From Accumulibacter phosphatis (GTDB lineage: Bacteria > Pseudomonadota > Gammaproteobacteria > Burkholderiales > Rhodocyclaceae), in contig NC_013194.1 of the NCBI RefSeq assembly GCF_000024165.1, positions 310,001 through 374,000 of the forward strand: DNA of 64,000 nucleotides. Direction: 5' to 3'. A program made the translations under genes and the position numbers. A model generated the notes under the pieces. That model was not told where the DNA came from, made no database searches, and saw only the letters and a program-made list of their open reading frames with translations. How positions within the stretch are numbered: the first letter of the stretch is position 1; every line of letters begins with the position of its first letter. Positions 33,220 to 41,407 of this stretch are shown piece by piece.

Positions 33220-35136
33220 ATGCATGTTCTATTCGAAGAAGACGGGGCTTTCAGAACGGCCACCATTGTTGCCGACAACGACTCTTCGTTGCAGGTCGAG
33301 ACAGCCTCGGGCAAGCGCAGCAAGATCAAGTCGACGAGCGTCCTGTTGCGCTACGGCGAACCGGCGCCGGCGGCCCTGCTCGAGCAGGCCGAAGCGCTGG
33401 CCGGGAGCATCGAGCATGACTTTCTCTGGGAGTGTCTGGGTGACGGCGAATTTTCTTTTTCTGATTTTGCCAATGATTACTTCGGCCACGTCGCCACGCC
33501 GGTCGAGGCCTCTGCGCTCCTGCTGGCCCTGCATTCGGCGCCGATCTACTTCCATCGCAAAGGCAAAGGGCGCTTCCGCAAGGCACCGCCCGACATCCTC
33601 CAGGCCGCTCTCGCCGGGCTCGAGAAAAAGCGCCAGCAGGCCCTGAGCATCGAGCGGATGATTGGCGAGCTGAAGGCGTTCTCGCTGCCCGCCGAGTTTT
33701 CACCGCTGCTTGGCCAGTTGCTCTACAAACCTGACCGCAACCGCGGCGAGACCAAGGCGCTGGAGGCGGCTTGCCTCGACACCGGTCTGTCGGCGGCGCA
33801 TCTGCTGGCCAGGTGCGGGGCCATACGCTCGGCGTACGACTACCACCTGCAACGCTTCCTCCTCGAGCAATTCCCGCGTGGCACCGACTTTCCCGACGTG
33901 GCCACGCCACTGCTGCCGTCAGACCTCCCGCGCGCCGACGTTCGCGCCTTTTCGATCGACGACGCCGCCACCACCGAGATCGACGATGCCTTCTCGCTGC
34001 AGACGCTGCCCGGTCTCGGCTGGCGGGTCGGCATCCATATCGCGGCGCCGTCGCTGGGTATCGCGCCGGGATCGCCGCTCGACGCCATCGCTCGCGAACG
34101 GCTATCGACGGTCTATATGCCCGGCGCCAAGATCACCATGCTGCCGGATGCGGCGGTCGATCGCTTCACCCTTTCCAGTGGCCGTGCGGCGCCAGCCGTT
34201 TCACTGTACCTGACCGTCACACCCGATTTCGAGGTCACGGCCCACGAGTCGCGCGTCGAAATCGTTCCGGTCGTCGCCAACCTGCGCCATCACGACATCG
34301 AGCCCTTGTTCAACGAGCAGACCATCGCCGCCGGGCTGACTGACTTCGCTTTTCGCGATGAGTTGCTGACCCTCTGGCAACTGGCCAATGCCTGCGAAGG
34401 CAGGCGCGGCAAGCCGTCAGCGATGCAGGGCAATCACGACTACAACTTCCGCATCGACGGTGACCTTGCCGATGCCGAGGCGTGCCGGGTCGAGATTTCC
34501 GCGCGCCGGCGCGGCAGTCCGCTCGACAAGCTGGTCGCCGAGTTGATGATCGTCGCCAACAGCACCTGGGGCGGGCTCCTCGCCGCGCAGGGCGTGGCCG
34601 CGATCTATCGCGTCCAGACCGGCGGCAAGGTGCGCATGAGCACCGCACCGCAGGCGCATGAAGGCCTTGGCGTCAAGCAGTACGCCTGGTCGTCATCGCC
34701 GCTGCGCCGCTACGTCGATCTGCTCAATCAGTGGCAACTGGTCGCCTGTCTCAACGGTGATACGCCGCCGTTTGCGGCCCGCTCGGATGCGCTGTTTGCC
34801 GCCATGCGCGATTTCGATCTCACCTACAGCGCCTACGCCGACTTCCAGCGCAGCATCGAACGTTACTGGAGTCTGCGCTGGCTGCGCCAGCAAGGGCTGG
34901 AGACCATCGAGGCGACGATCGTCGGCCGCGAGAACCTGGCGAGGCTCGATCATCTGCCTCTCGTGCAGCGTGTACCGTCGGCGCCAGAGCTCAAACCCGG
35001 CCAAAGAATCTGCCTGCGCATCGAGTCGATCGACTACCTGACACTCGAACTCGCTTGCCGTTATGTGGAGACCCTCGCCGTGGCGGGAAGCCCGGCAATA
35101 GCGGCTGACGACGAAGTTCTGGAGGCAGTCGATTGA
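33220..35136 (+). CDS. RNB-domain exoribonuclease (RNase II/R family)
   Basis: 3'-5' exoribonuclease of 638 residues. An N-terminal region with a degenerate cold-shock-like barrel is followed by the RNB catalytic domain, signature RAFSIDDAATTEIDDAFS with the metal-binding aspartates (residues about 244-261). KLVAELMIVANSTWG and SSSPLRRYVDLLNQWQL follow. A short S1-like tail ends the protein. It is smaller than RNase R and closer in size to RNase II, but is neither clearly. The gene heads a run with tonB, aroE and mtgA, a common order in the Rhodocyclales. Confidence 0.92.
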   Translation: MHVLFEEDGAFRTATIVADNDSSLQVETASGKRSKIKSTSVLLRYGEPAPAALLEQAEALAGSIEHDFLWECLGDGEFSFSDFANDYFGHVATPVEASALLLALHSAPIYFHRKGKGRFRKAPPDILQAALAGLEKKRQQALSIERMIGELKAFSLPAEFSPLLGQLLYKPDRNRGETKALEAACLDTGLSAAHLLARCGAIRSAYDYHLQRFLLEQFPRGTDFPDVATPLLPSDLPRADVRAFSIDDAATTEIDDAFSLQTLPGLGWRVGIHIAAPSLGIAPGSPLDAIARERLSTVYMPGAKITMLPDAAVDRFTLSSGRAAPAVSLYLTVTPDFEVTAHESRVEIVPVVANLRHHDIEPLFNEQTIAAGLTDFAFRDELLTLWQLANACEGRRGKPSAMQGNHDYNFRIDGDLADAEACRVEISARRRGSPLDKLVAELMIVANSTWGGLLAAQGVAAIYRVQTGGKVRMSTAPQAHEGLGVKQYAWSSSPLRRYVDLLNQWQLVACLNGDTPPFAARSDALFAAMRDFDLTYSAYADFQRSIERYWSLRWLRQQGLETIEATIVGRENLARLDHLPLVQRVPSAPELKPGQRICLRIESIDYLTLELACRYVETLAVAGSPAIAADDEVLEAVD

Positions 35137-35137
35137 A

Positions 35138-36022
35138 GTGAATGCCGGCGCGCGCAAAGGGTCGCCACACGTTCCCGACGGTCGCCGCCTGTGGCTGGCG
35201 CTCGGCGTTTCGCTGCTGCTGCACGTCGTCGTGCTGTCGCTGCACTTCACGTTCCCGGATGCCGCGCGCGCTTTCCAGGATCGTGCGCTCGACATCATAC
35301 TGGTCAATAGCCGCTCGGCCCGCAAGCCTTCCGAGGCGCAGGCCCTGGCACAGGCCAATCTCGATGGCGGCGGCAACAGCGAAGAGAAGCGCCGTGCGAA
35401 GACGCCGCTGCCACCCGCACCGAGACATCAGGACGGTGACGACCTCGACCACTCGCAGAAGCGAATCCAGGAGCTTGAGGCCCATCAGCAGCGACTGGCG
35501 GCGCAAACGCGCAGCCGTACCACCGTCGCCCCGGCAGCGGACAAGCAGGTCCAGCCCGAGCCCACGCCCAGCGTCAGCGGTCGTGATCTGGCGCATAGCG
35601 CCCTGGCGATGGCCCGCCTCGAAGGCGAGATCGCCAAGGAGGTCGACGACTACAACCAGAGACCGCGCAAGAAGTTCATCGGCACACGCGCCGATGAATA
35701 CCGTTTTGCGCAGTACAACGAAGAGTGGCGGCTCAAGGTCGAGCGCGTCGGCACGCTAAATTATCCGGAAGCGGCGCGCGGCAAGCTGTACGGTAGCCTG
35801 ATCCTGACGGTTTCCATCCGCAGCGACGGCACGGTCGCCTCGGTCGAGATCAATCGGTCGTCAGGGCACAAGGTTCTCGACGACGCCGCTCGCCGCATCG
35901 TCGCCATGGCGGCTCCCTTTGCCGCTTTTCCGCCGGCCATCCGCCATGATACGGACGTCCTGGTGATCACCCGCAGCTGGAATTTCACCCAACGCGACAG
36001 TCTCGAGACGAAGGCGCGCTGA
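35138..36022 (+). CDS. TonB-family energy transducer protein
   Basis: Inner-membrane anchored periplasmic protein of 294 residues. A single N-terminal helix is seen (LWLALGVSLLLHVVVLSLHF), followed by a long Pro/Gln/Arg-rich linker and coiled segment (QKRIQELEAHQQRL). The C-terminal TonB domain is YPEAARGKLYGSLILTVSI with SGHKVLDDAARRIV. No exbB or exbD is adjacent, so it could be a TonB paralogue with a specialised partner. The start is GTG 35138, two bases after the ribonuclease stop; GGAGG upstream is slightly far. Confidence 0.88.
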   Translation: MNAGARKGSPHVPDGRRLWLALGVSLLLHVVVLSLHFTFPDAARAFQDRALDIILVNSRSARKPSEAQALAQANLDGGGNSEEKRRAKTPLPPAPRHQDGDDLDHSQKRIQELEAHQQRLAAQTRSRTTVAPAADKQVQPEPTPSVSGRDLAHSALAMARLEGEIAKEVDDYNQRPRKKFIGTRADEYRFAQYNEEWRLKVERVGTLNYPEAARGKLYGSLILTVSIRSDGTVASVEINRSSGHKVLDDAARRIVAMAAPFAAFPPAIRHDTDVLVITRSWNFTQRDSLETKAR

Positions 36023-36029
36023 AACGACG

Positions 36030-36854
36030 ATGAGCGACCGTTACTGCGTCTTTGGCAACCCGGTGGGCCACAGCAAGTCGCCGGCGATCCACGCCGCCTT
36101 CGCTGCCCAATGCCGACAGGACCTCAGCTACGAGGCGATTCTTGCGCCCCTGGACGGGTTCGCCGAGAGCATGCGCGCCTTCGCGGCTGCCGGCGGTTGC
36201 GGGGCCAACGTCACGGTCCCGTTCAAGGAACAGGCCTGCCGCCTGGCAACGCGGCTTGCAGCGCGTGCCGAACTTGCCGGTGCCGTCAATACGCTGGTCT
36301 TCAATGGCCCCGATATCCTGGGCGACAACACCGATGGTGCCGGCCTGCTGCGTGACCTGAGCACCAACCTGACCTGTCGGATCGCCGGACAGCGCGTACT
36401 GTTGCTCGGCGCGGGCGGCGCCGCGCGCGGCGTCGTCGGGCCCTTGCTCGACGCTCGCCCGGCCGCACTGGTGATCGCCAACCGCACCGCCGGGCGAGCC
36501 CGGGAACTGGCGCAACGCTTTGCCGGACCGGCGCCGCTACTCGGCTGCGCTTACCCCGAAGTCGCCGGCCTGTCCTTCGACCTCGTGATCAACGCGACCT
36601 CGGCGAGTCTCACCGGCGAATTGCCGCCATTGCCGGGGGGAGTCTTTGCCTCCGGCAGCCTGGCCTACGACATGATGTATGGTCAGGGGCCGACACCGTT
36701 TCTCGTCTTCGCCGGGAGTCACGGAGCCGCCTGTCTGGCGGATGGCCTCGGGATGCTGGTCGAGCAGGCTGCGGAGGCCTTCCACGTCTGGCGCGGTGTC
36801 CGCCCCGAAACGGCGCCGGTACTGGCCATGCTGCGCGCTGCCCTGGCGCGATGA
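36030..36854 (+). CDS. aroE: Shikimate dehydrogenase
   Basis: NADPH-dependent reduction of 3-dehydroshikimate in aromatic amino acid synthesis. It has 274 residues. The substrate site is NPVGHSKSPAIH and NVTVPFKEQA with the catalytic Lys; the cofactor motif is LLGAGGAARGVV, followed by IANRTAGRA, whose Arg is typical of NADPH use. YDMMYGQGPTPFL lies in the C-terminal part. It overlaps mtgA by four bases (ATGA). Confidence 0.96.
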   Translation: MSDRYCVFGNPVGHSKSPAIHAAFAAQCRQDLSYEAILAPLDGFAESMRAFAAAGGCGANVTVPFKEQACRLATRLAARAELAGAVNTLVFNGPDILGDNTDGAGLLRDLSTNLTCRIAGQRVLLLGAGGAARGVVGPLLDARPAALVIANRTAGRARELAQRFAGPAPLLGCAYPEVAGLSFDLVINATSASLTGELPPLPGGVFASGSLAYDMMYGQGPTPFLVFAGSHGAACLADGLGMLVEQAAEAFHVWRGVRPETAPVLAMLRAALAR

Positions 36855-37546
36855 GCCAGCTTGCCCGGTGGCTGAAGCGGCTAGTCCTGGGCTTCGTCGC
36901 ACTGCTGCTGCTCTATCAGTTATGGTTGTTTGGCTGGGTTCTCTGGTGGAACTGGGTCAATCCGGACAACACCCGCTTCATGAGCATCCGCCTCGACGAA
37001 CTGCGGGTCAAGGACCCACAGGCGCAACTGAAGAAGCAATGGGCAGGCTACGACAGGATCTCGGCGAACCTGAAGCACGCGCTGATCGCTGCCGAGGACG
37101 CCAAGTTCGTCGATCACGAAGGCTTCGACTGGGAAGGTATCCAGAATGCGATCGAGAAGAACCAGAAGAAGGGGCGCATCGTCGCCGGCGGCTCGACGAT
37201 CTCGCAGCAGCTCGCCAAGAACCTCTTCCTGACGCCGGCGAAGACACCCTGGCGCAAGGCGGAGGAAGCTGTCATCACGCTGATGCTGGAAGCGGTCTGG
37301 AGCAAGCAGCGCATTTTCGAGGTCTACCTGAACGTCATCGAGTGGGGCAACGGCGTCTTCGGCGCCGAGGCGGCCGCCCGCCACTACTACGGCGTTTCGG
37401 CCGCGCAACTGTCGCGCGAACAGGCCGCACGACTGGCCGGGATGGTCCCCAGCCCGCGCTTCTACGACCGCAACCGCAACGCGCCGGGGCTGGCCAGAAA
37501 GACGGCAATCATCCTCGCCCGCATGCCGTCGGCCGACGTTCCCTGA
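36851..37546 (+). CDS. mtgA: Monofunctional biosynthetic peptidoglycan transglycosylase
   Basis: GT51 glycosyltransferase polymerising lipid II on the outer face of the inner membrane. It has 231 residues. There is one N-terminal membrane helix (LVLGFVALLLLYQLWLFGWV). The catalytic Glu is in AAEDAKFVDHEGFDW, then GGSTISQQLAKNLFLTP and the second Glu region KQRIFEVYLNVIEWGNG. No transpeptidase domain is present, which separates it from class A PBPs. The start overlaps the aroE stop. Confidence 0.96.
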   Translation: MSQLARWLKRLVLGFVALLLLYQLWLFGWVLWWNWVNPDNTRFMSIRLDELRVKDPQAQLKKQWAGYDRISANLKHALIAAEDAKFVDHEGFDWEGIQNAIEKNQKKGRIVAGGSTISQQLAKNLFLTPAKTPWRKAEEAVITLMLEAVWSKQRIFEVYLNVIEWGNGVFGAEAAARHYYGVSAAQLSREQAARLAGMVPSPRFYDRNRNAPGLARKTAIILARMPSADVP

Positions 37547-37622
37547 CTGCCTGCGCTACACTCGCGATCTGGCCGTCATCTCGCGCCCGCGCGTGCGGGC
37601 AGGAAAACCAAGGAGTCACCGC

Positions 37623-38132
37623 ATGAAGCTTCGCACCGTATTTCTGTTGCTCATCCTCGGCGCCATCGCGGCCTTTTCGGCGCTCAACTGGAACCACTTC
37701 ATTGCTCCGACGACACTGTCACTGGGCTTGACCGAGATCCAGGCGCCGCTTGGGGTGATCATGCTCGGCGTCGTCGCCTTCCTCACCGCTTTCTTTCTGG
37801 TCTTCGTCGTCTATGTGCAAGCGTCGGCGCTGTTTGATTCTCGCCGGCATGCGCAGGAGCTGCAGCTCAACCGCGAGCTGGCCGACAAGGCGGAGGCCTC
37901 ACGCTTCACCGAACTGCGCAGCTTCCTCGAGGCAGAACTGCAGAAGCTGGCGGGCGTTCGCAGCGGTGGCTCACCGGTGACGGCGGATCCGGCGATCCTG
38001 GCCAGGCTCGATCGGCTCGAGAAGGAACTGCTGACCGCCGTCGAACAGTCCGGGAACAGCCTGGCTGCCTGCCTTGGCGAGATCGAGGATCGGCTCGAAC
38101 GGAATGCCGCGGCTCCGCCGCCTCGGCAGTAA
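37623..38132 (+). CDS. LapA-domain (DUF1049) inner-membrane protein
   Basis: 169 residues with two membrane helices near the N-terminus (TVFLLLILGAIAAFSAL and LGVIMLGVVAFLTAFFLVFV) and a helical, coiled-coil-like cytoplasmic tail with many Glu, Leu and Arg. This is the LapA/YciS pattern; the E. coli relative works with LapB in control of lipopolysaccharide synthesis. No lapB is adjacent, so the role is uncertain. ATG 37623 follows AAGGAG with good spacing. A strong hairpin terminator lies just after the stop, oriented mainly for the opposite gene. Confidence 0.82.
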   Translation: MKLRTVFLLLILGAIAAFSALNWNHFIAPTTLSLGLTEIQAPLGVIMLGVVAFLTAFFLVFVVYVQASALFDSRRHAQELQLNRELADKAEASRFTELRSFLEAELQKLAGVRSGGSPVTADPAILARLDRLEKELLTAVEQSGNSLAACLGEIEDRLERNAAAPPPRQ

Positions 38133-38133
38133 G

Positions 38134-38158
38134 AAAAAAGCCCGCGCGTGGCGGGCTT
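38134..38158 (-). terminator. Rho-independent terminator behind rhlE
   Basis: GCCCGC/GCGGGC stem with a five-base loop, followed on the minus strand by TTTTTTCTT. It lies about 20 bases past the rhlE stop and may also end the plus-strand lapA transcript, although on that strand only TT follows. Confidence 0.85.
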
Positions 38159-38179
38159 CCGATGCAGGGTGGCGCTGGA

Positions 38180-39604
38180 TCAGCGATCGCCATAAGTCCG
38201 GCGGCTGCCACTGGCGACGCCGCCGTGGCTGCCTTTGGCTGCCTCGTGATACGGCGCGCGGCCAGCGCCGTCGCGCTTGGGGGCGGATGGCTTGCTGAAG
38301 CGGTTGTCCGTTCGCCCCGCCGGCTGGCCGAGGCCGCGGTTGTCGCTACCCTTCCACGCGGGCTTGCCGGCCGGGCGAGGCTTGACGGCGATCGGCCGGC
38401 GAGTCGGCTCATGACCGATCACGATTTCGACCGGAATCGGCTGCTTGGTGAAGCGCTCGATCTTCCTGACGTTGAAGTGCTCGGCGTGATGGACGAGGGA
38501 AATGGCCAGCCCGTTGCGGCCGGCACGGCCGGTGCGACCGATACGATGTACGTAGTCTTCGGCAAACTTCGGGAGATCGTAGTTGAACACGTGGGTGATC
38601 GTCGGCACGTCGATGCCGCGCGCGGCGACATCGGTGGCTACCAGGATGCGTACCTGACCACGCCGCATCGCGGCCAGCGTACGGTTGCGTGCTCCCTGAT
38701 GCATGTCGCCGTGCAGTGCTGCGGCATTCAGGCCGGCGACGTTGAGGCGGTCGCTGACGGTGTCGGCGTCACGCTTGGTGGCGGTGAATACCAGCGCCTG
38801 ATCGATCGTCGCATCGCGCAGCAGGTGGTCGAGGAGGCGGTTCTTGTGCGCCAGATCATCGACGAAATGCATCCGCTGCTCGATGTTGTCATGTCGGGCG
38901 GAAGTGGCGTCGACCTGGATGCGCAGCGCCGCCCGCGTCATCCGCTGGGCCAGCTCGCCGACGGTGCCATCGAGCGTGGCCGAAAACAGCAGCGTCTGGC
39001 GCGAGCCGGGTGTCGCCGCAACGATTCTCTCGATGTCTTCGATGAAGCCCATATCGAGCATGCGGTCGGCTTCGTCGAGGACGAGGATCTGCAGTTGCGA
39101 GAAATCGATCTTGCCCGAGCTCATGTGGTCGATCAGACGGCCCGGCGTGGCGACCAGGATCTCCGGGTTGCGGCCGAGAAGCTCCATCTGCTTGGGGTAA
39201 GGCATGCCGCCGAGGATGGCCACCGCTCTCACGTGATGAAGCTGGCGGCCATACTTCTCGGTGGCGGCAGTCACCTGCAGTGCCAGTTCGCGCGTCGGCG
39301 TCAGCACCAGCATCCGTGGCTGCGCCGCCTGGAAGCGTTGGCGATCGTGGCCGCGCGGGCGGGCCGCGCCGCGCTCGCTCGGCCGCGGGACAGCCGCCGG
39401 GCGCTCCTGCAAGGCGAAGCGATGCAGCGCCGGCAGCATGAAGGCCGCGGTCTTGCCGGAACCCGTCTGCGAGGAGACCATCAGGTCGCGGCCCTCGATG
39501 GCCGGAGGAATGGCTTGTTGCTGCACGGGGGTCGGTTCGCTATAGCCGGAATCGGTCAAGGCTTTGAGGATGGCCGGGTGGAGGCCGATTTCTGCAAAAT
39601 TCAT
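38180..39604 (-). CDS. rhlE: DEAD-box RNA helicase, RhlE type
   Basis: ATP-dependent RNA helicase of 474 residues. The motifs in order are the Q motif (SEPTPVQQQAIPPAI), SSQTGSGKTAAF, PTRELALQV, TPGRLIDH, VLDEADRMLDMGF, LFSATLD, VFTATKRDAD, VATDVAARGIDVP and HRIGRTGRAGRNG. The tail of about 90 residues is basic and rich in Gly, Pro and Arg, as in RhlE. ATG 39604 (MNFAEIGLHPAIL) is the family start. A promoter about 260 bases upstream implies a long structured leader. Confidence 0.95.
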   Translation of the reverse strand: MNFAEIGLHPAILKALTDSGYSEPTPVQQQAIPPAIEGRDLMVSSQTGSGKTAAFMLPALHRFALQERPAAVPRPSERGAARPRGHDRQRFQAAQPRMLVLTPTRELALQVTAATEKYGRQLHHVRAVAILGGMPYPKQMELLGRNPEILVATPGRLIDHMSSGKIDFSQLQILVLDEADRMLDMGFIEDIERIVAATPGSRQTLLFSATLDGTVGELAQRMTRAALRIQVDATSARHDNIEQRMHFVDDLAHKNRLLDHLLRDATIDQALVFTATKRDADTVSDRLNVAGLNAAALHGDMHQGARNRTLAAMRRGQVRILVATDVAARGIDVPTITHVFNYDLPKFAEDYVHRIGRTGRAGRNGLAISLVHHAEHFNVRKIERFTKQPIPVEIVIGHEPTRRPIAVKPRPAGKPAWKGSDNRGLGQPAGRTDNRFSKPSAPKRDGAGRAPYHEAAKGSHGGVASGSRRTYGDR

Positions 39605-39721
39605 GCTTGTCTTTCGTATGGATGTGCGACGCGCTGCCGTCAAGGCATGCCACGCTGCAAGAGGAAAAACGCAACGCCAACCAACGAAGAAGCTGAGAGA
39701 GGCTCTGATCGACTCAGAGAG

Positions 39722-39767
39722 TTCAGCACCCATCAGCACGAAAGCTTTGTGCCAGGGCGGTGCTGAA
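39722..39767 (-). promoter_or_regulatory. Stem-loop in the long 5' leader of rhlE
   Basis: TTCAGCACC (39722-39730) and GGTGCTGAA (39759-39767) form a perfect nine-base stem enclosing a second GCAC/GTGC stem around AAAGCTTT. A smaller CTCTGA/TCAGAG hairpin lies closer to the gene near 39702-39718. With a promoter at 39862-39889 this places strong secondary structure in a leader of about 250 bases. Temperature or helicase-dependent control is inference. Confidence 0.5.
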
Positions 39768-39861
39768 TGAATCGACACCAGGAGGCAGGAGGGCTTGAGA
39801 GTTACGGCCAGGTTCGCGATGCTCGTTGCACTTCGCAGGCGGGCTGCTCGGTGCGGCGCGC

Positions 39862-39889
39862 ATTATAGCACCGGCTTGCCGTTCGTCCA
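39862..39889 (-). promoter_or_regulatory. Sigma-70 promoter for rhlE inside the end of ubiC
   Basis: On the minus strand a perfect TATAAT (39862-39867), preceded by TGC (extended -10), has TGGACG about 16 bases upstream as -35. The ubiC stop codon TAA is part of the -10 hexamer. Transcription would start near 39855. Confidence 0.65.
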
Positions 39890-40456
39890 GCTTTCTTTGC
39901 CGGGCTCGGGCAATTGTGCCAGCCGTGGCGAAAAGACTTCGCTGACCAGCACGGACTGCCCGCCAAGGCCGAAGCGCGACCGGCGCGCCCAGAGAGTCGC
40001 CGGACTCTGCTCCGCGAGTTGCAGCGCCGCCCATGCGGCTGTGAACAACGCATGGCGACGATCGAGTCGATGGAAGGCCATCGGTCCACGCGTGAAGCCG
40101 GCATGCGCGAAAAGCAGTGCCCCGAGCGAACGCTCACCCAGGCGTGACAGCCAGACGGTCAGCGGGCCACGCGGTCGCCGCGGCAGGACCGTGTGCGCGA
40201 AGACGACGATCTGCTCGTTGCAGGACAGCGCCACTTCGCGCACCCAGGCATGCACGCCGGGATCCAGGCCGAGCAAGCGCGCTTCGTCGGCTGTCGGTAT
40301 GCCGAGTCCCTGACGCAGTACCCGCACGGCAAATCGGCCGCGGCTCCGGATGCGTGCTGTCAGGGACCCCCGGTCACGCAGCCAGCCGAGCAGCGGCGTG
40401 CTGTCGGCCGTGCGCGGCAGGCTGGGACGCCAGACCTGTCGGCGAGCGATGTTCAT
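39863..40456 (-). CDS. ubiC: Chorismate--pyruvate lyase
   Basis: Converts chorismate to 4-hydroxybenzoate for ubiquinone synthesis. It has 197 residues. The family pattern is WLRDRGSLTARIRSRGRFAVRVL, with an Arg late in the sequence, and the end motif LWARRSRFGLGGQSVLVSEVF. The other ubi genes are not adjacent. It lies 27 bases behind the DUF192 gene in the same direction. Confidence 0.93.
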   Translation of the reverse strand: MNIARRQVWRPSLPRTADSTPLLGWLRDRGSLTARIRSRGRFAVRVLRQGLGIPTADEARLLGLDPGVHAWVREVALSCNEQIVVFAHTVLPRRPRGPLTVWLSRLGERSLGALLFAHAGFTRGPMAFHRLDRRHALFTAAWAALQLAEQSPATLWARRSRFGLGGQSVLVSEVFSPRLAQLPEPGKESWTNGKPVL

Positions 40457-40483
40457 TTCCGGGAGGGGCGGTCTGGCGGCTGC

Positions 40484-40924
40484 CTACTGTGGGCGTGGAG
40501 ACTGTTCGATGCCGCCAATGCGGGTTCCCGGCTTGATTCCCTTGCCTGCGAACCAGCCGAGGTTCATCTCCAGGGCATAGCGCGCCGCTTTCGCGGCGCA
40601 GTGGTTGTCCTCGGTCTGCGGCTGCATGTCCTCGATGTTGAGAATCCGTCCTTCCTCGTCGAGAAAGGCCACCGACAGCGGCAGGAGGGTGTTGCGCATC
40701 CACATGCAATGGCGTGCCGCCTGCGCGAAAACGAAAAGCATTCCATGGTTGGCGGGCATGCTGCGCCTATGCATCAGTCCCTGCATGCGATCAGGATCCC
40801 GCGCGGCCACTTCGGCCTGAATGCGGTAGAAGCCGGCGGTCAGGTCGACGCGCGGCAATTCGTCGGCCAGTACCGGTAGGGCAAACAGCAGGACGAGAAA
40901 CGTGCTCAAGGCGGATCGGTACAT
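40484..40924 (-). CDS. Exported DUF192-family protein
   Basis: 146 residues, starting at ATG 40924 after a GGAG. The N-terminal signal peptide is MYRSALSTFLVLLFALPVLA. The DUF192 domain then has EVAARDPDRMQGLMHRRSMP, GMLFVFAQAARHCMWMRNTLLPL and FLDEEGRILNIEDM. The function of the family is not established. It sits between the small basic protein and ubiC, all in one direction. Confidence 0.88.
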   Translation of the reverse strand: MYRSALSTFLVLLFALPVLADELPRVDLTAGFYRIQAEVAARDPDRMQGLMHRRSMPANHGMLFVFAQAARHCMWMRNTLLPLSVAFLDEEGRILNIEDMQPQTEDNHCAAKAARYALEMNLGWFAGKGIKPGTRIGGIEQSPRPQ

Positions 40925-41016
40925 TGCAGACTCCGGCATGGATTGCTATCTGGGCGAGATACGGCGACCGGCCTGGCCAGGGCGGGGCGCTCGCGAGGCG
41001 GCTGGCGAAGGCGTGG

Positions 41017-41343
41017 CTACTTCTTCCGCGTGCTTCTCGCGGCCTGTTCCGGGGGCTTCTTGGGCGCTGCCACCTTGCCCAGTGTCGGGCGTTTCGACGC
41101 TTTGGGCGCTGCCGCGCCCGCGCTCTTCCCGGCCTGTGGTCTTTCGACAGCCTGCCTGCCGGTTGGCGCGGCGGTTTTGGCGGCAGCCTTGTTCGTTGGC
41201 TTCGGGGGCGCTGCAGCCTCCCCGTAACTCACCGGCGCGTCCTCATGCTCGGCGGCTTTCGGTACGGCCAAACTGCCCGCACAGCACAGCGACAAAGCCG
41301 CGGCTGTCAGGCACAGCACCACCCTGCTGTCGGTCTCTTGCAT
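41017..41343 (-). CDS. Small Ala/Pro/Lys-rich protein, possibly exported
   Basis: 108 residues from ATG 41343. The N-terminus MQETDSRVVLCLTAAALSLCC is signal-peptide like (a Cys pair could be a lipobox, though the fit is poor). The rest is low-complexity Ala, Pro and Lys with no globular pattern (AAAPPKPTNKAAAKTAAP). I recognise no family. It lies 64 bases behind nirN in the same direction. Composition-driven open frames occur easily in GC-rich DNA, so the call is moderate. Confidence 0.55.
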   Translation of the reverse strand: MQETDSRVVLCLTAAALSLCCAGSLAVPKAAEHEDAPVSYGEAAAPPKPTNKAAAKTAAPTGRQAVERPQAGKSAGAAAPKASKRPTLGKVAAPKKPPEQAARSTRKK

Positions 41344-41407
41344 AGCCAACCCTCTCGACGTATCTGTTCCGGCCAAAGCGCCCCGTCTCCGGCACCCGGC
41401 TGCGGGA

